Positions 47,616 to 59,919 of a stretch of 64,000 nucleotides of DNA are shown here, piece after piece. Under the pieces are notes generated by a model that was not told where the DNA came from, ran no database searches, and saw only the letters and a list, made by a program, of their open reading frames with translations. Position 1 is the first letter of the stretch; each line of letters begins with the position of its first letter. The DNA comes from Apodospora peruviana (lineage: Eukaryota > Ascomycota > Sordariomycetes > Sordariales > Lasiosphaeriaceae): NCBI GenBank assembly GCA_033439685.1, contig JAUEDM010000004.1, positions 1,364,001-1,428,000 on the forward strand, in the 5' to 3' direction. The position numbers and the translations under genes were made by a program.

Positions 47616-50613
47616 ATGGGCAGACACAAAGACAGCGCGAATATGTTTGCGATTCCTGATTGCTGGCAGTCGTCCACCGATCTCGATGAGGCGTTCATCC
47701 GCAACGGGAAAAACCCCCTGTTTGCCCTTGACGTGTCCGGTCGGTTGTTCCTTCAAGTCCTCGATGAAGAGTCGTTCCTGGGACATTAATACTGACCCGG
47801 GCTGTACTGTAGTCGACAGCTATCGTCCCTTGCTTGCGGTTGCCGACGAGGCGTATACACTGCAAGATTCGGATGTGCTTCCCCTTGACCATGTTGCCGG
47901 CGCTGGCTTCTTCAAGCTTCCGTCCGTTTTACAAGATTCAGTTCTTGAGGAACCTGAGCGGGAAACCGGGCTCCATGATATCCAGCCTTCGCATCCCGAA
48001 CCTGAAGGTCCACTGTCAGTTTCTGAACAGGACATATGGCTTACTAAAGACGATGGCCTCGTCCAGCAACCCCAGTACAGGAGCTGGGATAACTTTGATC
48101 AAGTCGAACCTGAGCGGGTGTCATCATTGCTCATCACAGAAGCAGGGGCTGCTGCACTTGATGCCTTGGTTGCCCCGTGCGGAGCCTCCATCGACACGGA
48201 CTCTGATGTGGTTGACGATGCGCTGTACTGCGCGTGTTTACTCAACTTGGTGCTCGGCAGAAGCTCTGTACTCTTTTCATGGGACGCAGAAACGGCCGTG
48301 TTTGTCAAGACAGCTGCCGAGTTGAGGACTTCCGGTCTTACCCTGCAGTCGGTGCAAAGTATTGACAGACTTTGCTTGGATTGTGCCAACGCCATCAAGG
48401 ATCTGCAAGCATTTGCAGAGACAAGTTACTCAACTCCATCCACGCCAACCCGCGTTGCATTGGCAGGAGTGGTCGACCGCCTCTTGCTTGCAGTCCAGTC
48501 TGAGCTTGGCGTCCGTAGTCGCCGTGTCAGGTCAATCCTTCAGTTGCAGTCCATCGTTCGACCAGTCCATACGGTCTTGTCTTATTTCCAGAAGCTCGTG
48601 GAGAAACTGACCCGGCATGATTCTGAGGAGGGCATGCTGTCAGAGCTTTTTAAAGAAGTACAGTCCACGGAATACCGGGATAGCCTGCTACACAACGCAG
48701 TCTCTGAGGTCTTCCTGTTAACGTCAAAGCCCTGGACCGACTTTGTTGAGGAGTGGATTGGTCTGAAAGCTGAAGATGGTACCGCCGTCACCAAAAGGGG
48801 TCCAGGCAAAGGCTTTGTCAAAGTCGGAGACAGGATGTGGGTCGACGATCTTGGTGTTGAACTTGAGGAACCTGACTACTTTCTTGATGAGACTAGGATG
48901 CCCTCTTTTATTCCGAACAATATTGCGCAGGCCATATTTGAGACCGGGCGCAATCTTCGGTTTTTACGAGAACATCATCCCGAGCATCCGCTTTCAGGGC
49001 GGGACATTGTTACCCTGACCAACCCTCCCAGTCTCGAATGGCAATTTGACTGGGATTCCATAAAGCGTTTGGAGACAAAGGTCGACAAGTACCGGGATGC
49101 TGTTTCCCTCGTCATCCAACAGAGAGCTTTGGCAAAAGCTCACGCTATGCGAGTGCCAGAACACGGAGATCAGGAAGGCTACGAGCTTGAATTATTTGGC
49201 AAAAGCGACGAGCAAGTCGCAGCCAACGTTCTTGCTTCGATGGACCAACTGAATCAGCCCCTCGATTCTCACAGGCCACACGACAGACTGGCCATTCTCC
49301 TCCGGAATCGACTCTATCAAGGAGCAAATGAAGTTGCCGAAAACGAAAGCTTTTCGCCGCATTGGTCTCTCATCCCTCTGCTCTCATTTGGTCCGATCAT
49401 TGATGCACAGTCAACACTTGTGAATCAGGAGTGTATGAGATTGCTATTCAGCGCACATGACCTCCGAGTTCATCTCGACCTCCTGAAACAGTGCTACTTG
49501 ATGGGGAACGGACTACTCTGCAGCCGTCTCTCGCATGCCCTGTTTGACACTGAGCTCGAGACTGCCCAACGCAAGGCCGGAGTAGCACTCGGCGGTGGGG
49601 TGATGGGTCTCCGGCTAGGGGGCCGAGAGAACTGGCCGCCTGCGAGCTCCGAGTTGCGTCTGGCTTTGATGGGTGTCTTATCCGACAGCTACCAGACACC
49701 CCCGAGAGAAGGCGTCCGAGGTGATGGGCTTGCCACGACTTTCACACCAGCCTCACGCAGTCACAGCTCAGATCTGCCAGGCGACCTGAGTTTCGCCGTC
49801 CGCGATATGTCCCCAGAGGAGATTGATCGCTGCATGGACCCGGACGGTCTCGAGGCGTTGGATTTCTTGCAACTATCATATAGACCGCCTTCTGCACTGC
49901 GACCCGTCATTACGCCCGTCGTACTTGTAAAGAACGACCGCGTATTCAGGTTTCTTTTGCGCATTCTGCGAATGCTCTACATTGTCAACCAACAGCTCTT
50001 CCATAAAGTGCCTCGACACGAGCAGAAAGAGCTGCCCAGCAATGCCTCGGTCCGTTTCCGCATCGAGGCCCGCCATTTTGTCAGCCAGATGGCCGCCTAC
50101 TTCTTTGCAATCGGAATCACCGCGTCATGGACAAGGTTCGAGTTGTGGTTAGACGATGTGGAAGCCGATCTGTTTTCGGTTGCCGCAGTTGCAGCTACTA
50201 GTGGCAGCGGGACGACGGCGGCGGCGGCGAGGAAGAAAAACAACTACAGCCCGGATTGGCTGCAGAAACGGCAGGAACAGGTGGTGGATGATATTATGCT
50301 GGCGCTGCTCCTGAGAAAGCGACAGCTGCCTGTGTTGAAGCTGCTAGAGGAGATATTTGGCGTCATTTTGAGGTTTTCCAAGCAGCTGAGGCTCCGGGCT
50401 GCTGCTGCTGCTGCTAGCGAGGAAGTACAAGGATTGGGGGATCAGCGGGACGAGACGCCTGAGATGCTATACGCAGAGTTTAGGAAGAAGGTTGAGGTGT
50501 TTCTTACCGTGTGTAGGGGACTGGGCGAGAAGAAGACCTCGCGGGCTGACAACCCCATAGAGACGCTGGTATCGATGCTGGATCTGTCTGGGTTTTATGC
50601 TAGGAGGACGTGA
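47616..50613 (+). CDS. Gamma-tubulin complex component, GCP6 type
   Basis: GCP-family proteins assemble gamma-tubulin rings that nucleate microtubules at spindle pole bodies. The part from about 47813 or 47820 to 50613 is a single open frame of over 930 residues. GRIP1-like helices include VRSILQLQSIVRPVHTVLSYFQKLVEKL and SLLHNAVSEVFLLTSKPWTDFVEEW. The long central insert and the LDLLKQCYLMGNGLLCSRLSHALFD block resemble GCP6. The start at 47616 (MGRHKDSANMFAIPD) lies in a different frame from the body, so one intron is required. Two frame-consistent options are 47740-47812 (about 974 residues) and 47774-47819 (about 983 residues). Neither donor is a strong consensus. A TTG-initiated continuous frame from 47608 exists but does not give the family N-terminus. 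Confidence 0.82.
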
Positions 50614-51189
50614 ATGGACGAGCGGCTGATCCGTGGTGAGGGACACCACGTCTATTTGGGCGTTTAGCTCTTTCGTGTTATTCTCTTGATACCCGCAATC
50701 TGATTTACACCTTTTTGGCAATGGCTCAGCATTTGTTGTTGTGAATGTGTTCTAAGCTGGTTCGCCGATGGCTGGTAACTGACAAAGCGTACCTATAGGT
50801 GTTTGAAGAGAATCACATTGATCGTTCAGCCGGCCAAGGATTATGTTTTACTCTCAGACCATTGGAAGACTTAACTTGCAGTTTACAAAACTACTCTCGG
50901 TGACCTCGAGTTTCCGGCCTAAAAGGAGGATATACTTGAGTAGCTGATATCTCACTCGCGTATAAGGCAAGCAGCCATAGTATGGCACGCGGCTCACTTA
51001 AACTCATGGGTCCAGTGGAGCAAATCCATCGACAGTGACACCCATCAACTCCAGCAAGTCCCCAAGACGATGTTGAAGGAGCAGAGTCTAAAAAGAGGGT
51101 AAGACTCCTCCCGCCAACCACGCCCCTCTCCCCCCATCGAGGACCCCTATTATTTAGGTACTGGAACCCGTTCGGCTCGGTTCCTTGGT

Positions 51190-51374
51190 GATGGGATTGC
51201 TCGCCCCGCTGTCTATGTGTTATTAATATAGGAGTCCCATCTTTTCGCAAGCCCACGACGGGACCGTGTGGTTGGAACGGAGCCAGTCCTTTGGGATGCT
51301 CACCCCGCTGTATCTGTTCAAGTCCCATATTTTCGCGATCCACGACGGACGGGACCGTGTGGCTGGAACGGAGC
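51190..51374. repeat. Diverged tandem duplication, about 95-nt unit
   Basis: Two adjacent copies, about 51190-51283 and 51295-51374, share in the same order a GATG...CCCCGCTGT block, a GTCCCAT.TTTTCGC block, a CCACGACGG block and a GACCGTGTGG.TGGAACGGAGCC block. They differ by substitutions and small indels. No coding function is visible. Confidence 0.75.
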
Positions 51375-51900
51375 CTCCTCATTTATTAAGGTGAAGGTAT
51401 GCTTATATCGCCCCCGTTATCGAGTTCCTCTGCCGAATGTGGAATGGGCTCACTGCCAAAGCACCAAGGACGCTCATCAGACTACCAGCAAAGCGAAATA
51501 TGGACAACGCCCGTACGCACGCAGTTGGCAGGCTGTCGGATTGATACCTCTAAGCTATGATATAGAGCCTGGGCATTGCATATAGGTACAACCTCAAAAA
51601 CAAAGAGAAATAACAATTCTTTCGTAGGTAATCAGGTCTGTCTGCGGCCAACCTACCGGCATACATACCTTACCGTAGGTACTTAGATAAATCCTCTTCA
51701 TCCGGGTCTCCCGGAAGAGTTCTCTCACACACCATCCAACCCAACCAACCACAAATCGACTCGTAGGTGAGAGAGAACAATGGACGGCTTGCGGCAAGTT
51801 CATGACTCGGAAAATAGGTGTCATGTGCTTGGCAAGGAAATCATCCTATTGCCACTCCATAAAACATTCTCATCATTGCTGATTTTGCAACAACCACAAC

Positions 51901-51930
51901 GACAGACAACGACAGACAACGACAGACAAA
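51901..51930. repeat. Three exact 10-nt minisatellite units
   Basis: The unit GACAGACAAC is repeated two full times and once as GACAGACAAA, directly in tandem. It is preceded by related CAAC-rich sequence. Confidence 0.8.
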
Positions 51931-54900
51931 AGAGCCGTCGGGAAATAGAAATCGCCGCTTCCTGATATTACCGCCGCCTCCGGCTTCGCCTCATAACGCC
52001 ATCCATATTCCACCCGCTTGCTCGTGATAATGAGCTGCCAGCCAGCCAACCAACCAGTATGTCCTTTTTGGAACATGATGTAGCTATAAGCATCGTTCTT
52101 TCAAAAGGAAAGTTCAGTTTAATAAATTCTTTGGTGTCTGCCTCGTGCATGTCATGTCATCTACCCGTCGACGCCCGGTACGGAGTAGACTCCGCGTGTT
52201 CGTCGTCGTGGCTGGAATCCGTATACTCGTGCATGCGCCCAGTTTGTGTCACCAGCCAAACCGTGTGCCATATATCCTCACCTACTGTGTAAAATGTTTT
52301 CTTTTCCTTGTTGAATATCCGTCAGGTATTTTCAACTTTTGCCATGTCAGCTCAGCTGAATCCGTATATATATCCTTTGTTCTCGTTTCTGCTTCTTCTC
52401 GACATGTGGTGTGCGGTTCACCGCTGCAGCATCGTCGCCGAGGAGATACTGATATCATCTCTCATTGCCCAGGCGTTGCGGGCAAATGTGTAGCAAAGCA
52501 AAAAAGGAGAAAAATCCGGAGTAATCTGACACGACACTAAAAGCGTCCATGCACGTATTTTCTTCGGTGGAAAGATACGGCGAACAAGGCCAGTGGTCGG
52601 CGATTAGGATATCTAGGTAGGTTATCCTTGAAGACTTCCTTGAAGTTCGTTTCCCCCCTCTCCTTTCATCAAAGCCGAGGTTGGAAGCCACGAAGCGCAA
52701 CAGTTTTCTTCTTCTTACCACTAGCGTGAGTGCCGTGCGTGCCCAGTCGTGCCAGTGTGCAAAAAAGGGTGACGACGCGTGTGCGCCGAGATCCTGGCCG
52801 GCGATCGTCAGCCATCTTTTTTTTGGGGGGGCTTTTGCACTTCGGTCTGTACATAAGTATTTCATATTTTATTGTTTTATAGCACGGCTTACCGCTTCCG
52901 GCACCGCCGCCGGACACACAACGTTACAAAGAGTATGTTCCCTTGGTCCTGAGCCTATGACGAGATTCAAGAGCAGCCATGCCTCGGGGTCACTTGTGCA
53001 TAATAACTCAGAGATGAAGGTTTAACTTAGCCATCAGTACGACGTATATAGAAGGCGAGAAAACCTTCAATTGGACAAGCGGAAAGGAGTGAGCTTCCGA
53101 GGTCTCGCTTCCTTTTCTCCTGTCCTTTCGAGACTTCTGGATATTTTGCACAACTATCGAAGAGTTTAAATTCGTGCAATTGGAAGGGATGAACCCTGAT
53201 GGTCTTTTGGTTAGACCAGTTCCCCCAAGCCATCTGGATAAAAACACTCACTGATCACGGAAGAAATTCCCAATCGGTGTCGGCGAGTGAGAGGAATCGA
53301 CTCATTTTCACATTCGTTTCGCCGTGTGCGTTGTGTGTGTGTTGGACTGGAGCGTGGGGAGCGCGCCGTCCGGAGGTCGGTCCTCAATTGCCGGCGCTGG
53401 TTGCCGATAGGGCCGCTAATAAAGGATTTACCGCGCCTAGAAACAGGATTCTTTATTACGTCTGATGAACGAGCGAGGCCGCTTACATGATCATCCTGAC
53501 ACGCCGCACAGCAGTCCTTTTCCCTTTCAGGTCTAGCTAACGTAGTCCGGCCCTGACACAAGCACGCACATCGTCTGTGTGAAGTCTCGACTGGACGGTG
53601 AGCTCTGACAGAGTGGGCCGTCCTTCCGGTGCGCGGTGGTATTCCCAACCTCGAGGCCAAAAGAGTGGAACTCGAAAACTGGGCAAAATTGTCCCTTTCA
53701 CAGGATCGGGGGAAGTTCGGATTGCGCCTTTGCGATCGACCTTGATAATGATGCAAAGATGTCGTTCTGGTTTCCCTGGTCTCTGTGTCCCGTGATGGGT
53801 CGCGAGCATTCATATCAGAAGTGTAAAGTCTTTCTAGCTCATCAGTCAGACCGTACTTTTCATGAGACGACTGGCCGACTACCGGAAGGCGAGAAAGGTG
53901 AATATCTCTCGGAAGTAATAAGCGCCAACGGATCACATGAATGTACAGATCCGTATATCGAACCAGAGTGTGGCCGACATACCGCCATGATACCAAGAAT
54001 TCAAGAGGAAAGCTTTGCCATCTGATTGCCAGGTGGAAGCTAATCTAGCCCAATGGGGTATTCAGATTGCACCTGACCGGACGTTTTTCCAAATGGGGTA
54101 ATTGAAGCTCTCCGGCCTGGTCCTCGGTACCACACGACACAAGCTGCACATCGCAACGCCACCTGACATGGGTTGAAGTGACGCGCAAATGCACACACAT
54201 TTTCGACGGCTTTAAAACCGGGAATGGCCGGCCGCAATCGTGTCGGTGCATATTAGGAACCTTAGTGCAGATTTCAGCCATAATTCACCGACTAATGTCA
54301 CATATTCAAGCCCCTGTGCCCCCGAGCGACTACACGTGAAGACGGATAGTCTGTAGGTGAGGGGATGGGTACTCCGTTGTCTGTTGTGTACGGGTTACGG
54401 CGGATACCTCAGTTCAGCGAAAATGTGGACTCGAGTCGCTAGGAACCGCTCCCAGCGGCTTTTAAAGTAATGTACCTTAGGCAGCTGGAGCACCTTAGCC
54501 ATAGGATAAAAGCCAATTCCTGCGGGATCTAATATGGCTAGGAAGGTAGCAATCCAAAGCGCTGAGCGGAGGCAGGTCGATAGCGCGCAGGGGCCGTCGC
54601 AGTGAACGCAGTTTCAATCTGGCAGGGCGTTGCCTGTCCGACTGCCGTTGTCGGTCGCGGCATGACTCGCCCAGTTTACCATACTGCAGTTCTGGGAGAA
54701 GAAAAGACGCTGCGAGATGCAAGTGAGGGCGACGTGGCATGATTTTGTCGCAGTTCCGACTCGAAGCCGCAGCTTGGTAGTGCGTATCGGATGTATGTAC
54801 ATTACTTCTTTATACATTCCTTCTTTACGTACGGGTATATCCGTACCTAGATCCCCATCTGAGGCCGTGCATACGTAATATGGGTCGAAGTCCTGTCGAC

Positions 54901-57900
54901 GGTCGTCTGAATAGACTAAAAGGACTCCGATACATGCCCTACTGTATTGACAGCAACAGTGGGGAGAAGAAGCAGGACGCGGGAGCTTCTAGAAGACGCC
55001 CCTCATAACTCCCACTTTGTATATGTCGCACAGAACCCGCAGGAGTGGATTCACGATATCGGGACCCTCCCAGAGCCTCAGTCGTTGGATCGCCCTGCCT
55101 CTCCACTCAACCGTTTTATGACCCTTGGAGGAGCCACTTTCATCCCGAACGCCACATTTCGAGGGTCCTTTTTGGGGGTGAGGGGGACAAGTTGAGGTAC
55201 CGTGACGCATCATGTCTGTATCGAAAGGGTCGAATGCACGCGGCTGACGCGCAGCAGCATAATAAATAAGGGGACCAAAGCCTCTCCGCGCGTTTTCTTG
55301 ACCCCATTTCGTTCACCACAGATTTTGTTTATTCACTGGCTTTGGTAGACTAATGGAAAAAAACGGCCTCGACTACTTTCGCCCCTCCTGCCAGTACTGA
55401 CCGCGTTCGGTACGGTTTGTCATTCTCCTTTGTGTGGTCCAATCTGAATATCGGGAGCGAAGGTCATCGGAGCCCGTGCCGCGAGGAACATGCGTTGTGA
55501 CGGCATAGCCCGAAATAGCCATATAGCCGTGTATCTTGCTTCGTCGATTACCTCGAGGCGCGGCGAGAAGGCGAATCGGAGACCTGCCTCTGGAAAACTA
55601 CGCATCCTTTTGCGACTTCGTGTTTAAAGATGCTTCGCGTGGTCTGAGATCATCACCAACCACGCTTGTGAATGGACGGATTCAAGGATACAGTTGCGCG
55701 CGCTCCGGGCTTGAGGAGATGCTGCCCCTCTCTCGGCATCGATTGCTCACTTGGCAATTGTCTGAGCAAGATTGGCCGAGGCAGACAAGGGATAGTCGCA
55801 GGGATTCGTGTCCATGCTTATTTCGCTCACGCTTGACTCGTGGTCGCTGCACATCATCCCACCAAATCTGAAAGCCCGCCCGGATGAGGGACGGTCTCAT
55901 CTTGCGGCGTGGGACTAGGGAGCCGAAGATATCGGCGCGTCGAGCCGAACGGCGAGGGGGTTGGGCGGTCGGAGAGGCACCGTTGATGATATCGAAATAC
56001 GGATACATATTGTGCGACAGAAGGGCACTGTGGTTCACTCAAAACGCAAATCATCAATTTGATCAATTCTTTAAATTTTTGAATGACCGCTTGCCAGGTG
56101 GAGCAACCAACCAAAAAAAAAAGAGTATTGAATATACAGTTTAGGACTTGAAAGTATGTTAGCTCGAGACTTTGCCCCACAGTACAACACTTCACCCTTA
56201 TTTCCTGAGTATTCTCCCTGCACTGAAGGTAGCGCTAGGCACTTGCCAGTGGTTTTCTTTCTTAAGTCTTTGAGTCCCTCAAACCCATTGGCGTTCTCAA
56301 CCCTGTTCTCATCCACTGGAAGTACCACGCTAACATACTTTCCAGGGGACATTGTAAAAAGGCAGGCGCCAGCCCCGACTTGCAAGATTAGCCCGGCTGT
56401 CCCCGGTCGCTCTCAACAATAACCGACAGCCGACCATCGGATGCTGAATCATGGGGCCATGGCGCCATCGATGTTCGCCAGCTGTCCAGCAAAGCTTTCA
56501 CCGCAACTTCCGTAACAATAAAATCGTAATGAGGACTTGCCCGCGGTCCGGGGTCAATGAATTCGAGGAGGATTAAGGTACGGGTTACGGATTACAGATT
56601 ACGGGATACTGCAAACTCAAGTACCTAACAGTGGTTTCTTCCAAGAGCAAACAGTGCCGACAACAACTTAAAAAAGCACGCTAGAAATGGATCTGATCCC
56701 TGCCCGTATCCATAACACTTTTGCCCAGCGGTGGTTGGTATAGTCCATTGCCGGACTTGTGCACATTTCTCGTGATGATTTTATGAGCAAATATGTTGGC
56801 AGGCTCGGCCTTCCTCACTAGGCCGCATGCATCCTTGGCCTGGTACGCTGCAACTTGTTCGCAATCACACCAATCTGGAGGCGCGACCACTAGTTGGAAA
56901 AAGGTGATGACAGAGTTTCTCTGAACACTCTCGTTGACGACAGAGTTCAGACTGAAGATCGCCGTGCAGATGACACGGTGCATAGCAGAATCTTTAGTTC
57001 TCTTGAGCACCTTTATTCAAGATGCACTTGGCAGGGCAGATCAGAGCAACCACAGTACCTGATTTGACTCGGCGCCCTTTCCCCGGCAATTCCTTTTAAC
57101 TCTCATCGAAACCCACGGACGTACCTTTTATAATATAATTTGGCGGTAGCGCAAAACCGGCAACTAAAATACCTAAAGAATTCCCAGGTACCTGACCTTA
57201 CAGTATTCCGGCTCAACCACTCCCTGCGAATCCCGTCTGCGATGGAAGTCTGTAGGTTTGTTCGGAGAATTGCGGCTGCCCGGTGAGTAAGAGTACCTTA
57301 CCTGCCTGATCCCATAGTTACGGGACAGAGCTTGGTATTTGCTTGGTATCCGTCATACCGATATTGTAAACCAACACCGCGGTCAATACGGGGTATGAAA
57401 CGCCAGGAGACAAAGGCCACTAAAATACGGAATCCGTAGCGTAAACCGATAATCCGCACAATACCGTACTTCGTATCAAACTGCTACCTTACCACGCTAA
57501 CTTCGGCATCCTCTTGTCATTTCGCGCCCCTTCACGTGACGGTTCGACGACTTCAACACCCACAGAGATAATCAGAAAACGGAATGAGGCCAACAAACTA
57601 CCAGTCACTGCGAGAGAACTTCCCTATGGTTGCGTATGATGACTGACCTCCGCGGATGAAAGGGTGGTTTGCATGTGTACCTGACACAGTGCAAAATGTA
57701 AGCAATTTACTAGGCAACATATCTGTGCGAAAAGCGGATTCAGACGGAATAGCTGATTCTGGATCATGACCCTACCGTATATCTTCTGTTGCCGACGCAG
57801 TTCGGTATGATATCTGGAAAGCTTCCCTAGAGTTTGGGTAGCAGCGCCATCTTACCAGTGACTAACCTGTATCCTTACTTTGGGCAGTGCAACTGCTCGT

Positions 57901-59919
57901 GTAAATAATATACCTTGCCTTTCGAAGCTGGCAAATTTCCTTACCTAAGGTAAGCATGAGAACTCAGCTTTTCCCAATCGTCTGCCAGACTGTCCAACGC
58001 CATACTTATTTAGGAGCACGCGACCTGACCTTGCTGGCCCTACTGTGTCACCGTGTGCCGGCTAGTATCCATCTGTAGCACCTACCTAGGTATTTCTCTT
58101 GGGCAGTCAACTTTTCATGCCATCACATGAATCGATCACCAAACCGCCTGTTCTTTCGAGTGTACGGTGATATGTCGCAAGGCTCACCCCTCGTTCCATC
58201 GTTCGATTACTTCCCCAGGTCGTCGGAAGAGTCCAAGGACATCGATGCCTTTTGGAAACATGCTTTCGCTGGGTCGATGTAGGTTGGTCCTTGGTGTCGT
58301 GTCATACGGTAATGTCACGGAGCTAGTGTAATCCCCAGGTATCCGTTGGAGTGAGTGAGAGCTGCCAAACAGATGGGGCTACCATGAAAGTAGGGGCAAG
58401 GTACATGCGCTAGTCCGGACAGAATTTGGTGCCAGTACACTGTACGGATTACACTGCCTTGACGAATTGGCACTGTGCGTGATGAGGTCACTCGCTGGCT
58501 GGCTGCTTCCCGAGGGTTCATTTGCAAGCGCGACGGCCATCGAGTTTGCGCACTACATAGACCCGTACATAGTACGCCCGCGCTTTCTGATCGTGGTGAA
58601 AAATCGAACGAGCATGACAAAAGAAATAGATCGCGAAATAGTCCCGCCTTGATTATGAGAGACGGCCTGTGAATAGCGAGGTTCGATTCGTGCTACTGTG
58701 TGTTCTGTAGGGCGCTAGCTACCTCGGGTACGAACCTTGGGTACAAACAAACATCTTTGACCATGAATTTCAGTACCTTCGGTCTTTTCTTTTTGACTAA
58801 GGTAATCCTGATTTTGCCCTCACCCAGAAAAAAACCACTCTCACCCTGGCTGCCACCTGCCAGTGGCACCCCCACCCCACCTCTTCCAAGTCCCGGACCT
58901 TCTTTTGACTTTTTTCCACCTCTTTCTCTTCCATGTTTTTTCTTCACCAGGGCGCTTTCCCTTTTCCTCTTTCATCGCACACGTCCAGCCATCATCAATT
59001 CACCTCTTTTCTAACTTTGTGTGTACGCGACCGTAAACTTTCTGCAAAACTGTCAATCGCGTCGGAAACGAAAGCACGAACCTTGTCTCCTGGTGAAGGG
59101 TATTTTAGGCCACTGTCACGTCGGCCGCCTTTGCTGGAGCCTTGGAGACCTTCAATCCAAACTGGTGGAGGGTCCTCGAAAAGAAATTCCCACGTTCCCG
59201 ATCTGCCTGTCTCCACCCCGCCGAAAAGTCCACTGCCTACTGCACACTACCTGGAGGTACCCAACGGCTGCCCGCGGAACCAAGCACAGGCTGTTACCCA
59301 CCCGCCCGCTTCTGGCCACCACTATCAGCCAAAGCAGCAGTTGCCAGTACCTGACAGCTCCCACCCCCGCCCCCGACACTCAAATAAAAAGGCTGCGGCA
59401 GCACAAAAAAAAAGGGTCTCCACCCCCAACCTTCCACTCAATCCTGTCCATTTTTCTCTCCACTCACCACTTCCCACCTCTTTTTTCCCTTTGAGCCTCA
59501 TCTTTCCGCTTCGGGTGTTCTCCACCTCCATCAGTACTCTGCCGTACGAACTGCATCGCACATTCACGGCCTCCAGTGCGTGGACGCGACTTCGACCACT
59601 CCGGAAATCAGGTTGCAGTCGGTGACCGGCGACGCACCCCCAAGTTCAAGCAAGCAAGAGACGGCGATCGGAGACTCGGTGACGGCGGACTGATTGGCAC
59701 GCTTGGGATTGCAGTACTGTCAGGCAAACAAATCAAAGCACCACACCAGGCCGCACGACGATTGCCTTGCTACCCAATTTAGCCACTGGTGTGTTTCGAG
59801 GCACGCTCAATTTGCGCGCGCTTTTCTCGACAAGAACAAGAAAACAGAAAACCTTTCGTGCCTGAGCTCGGATGGGGTTTTCTGCGCTCGCTGTTTCAGG
59901 GTAAATTTCGAGACGGATT

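Larger units (their letters stand above)
50614..59919. other. 9.3-kb gene-poor region
   Basis: No protein family was recognised on either strand in this stretch, whereas the rest of the window carries roughly one gene per 3 kb. It contains a diverged tandem duplication (51190-51374), three 10-nt minisatellite units (51901-51930), several palindromic GTAC-rich words (52181-52194, 57426-57438, 57952-57962, 58083-58092), and many TACGGA/TCCGTA words. The longest ORFs (minus 53211-53996, minus 51007-51382, minus 56681-57010) lack supporting evidence. The last kilobase is a pyrimidine-rich leader of the C2H2 gene. Eroded transposon sequence, an unrecognised lineage-specific gene, or long regulatory sequence are all possible. 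Confidence 0.5.

Noticed and set aside
51007..51382. 125-163 codon minus-strand ORF
   Set aside because: It overlaps the diverged tandem duplication and simply reads through both copies.
53211..53996. 261-codon minus-strand ORF in the gene desert
   Set aside because: It begins at a TTG and has an Arg/Ser/Thr-rich composition typical of chance reading. It has no recognisable domain.
58680..58692. GGTTCGATTC, a tRNA B-box-like word
   Set aside because: No matching A box, acceptor stem or anticodon arm could be built upstream on this strand.
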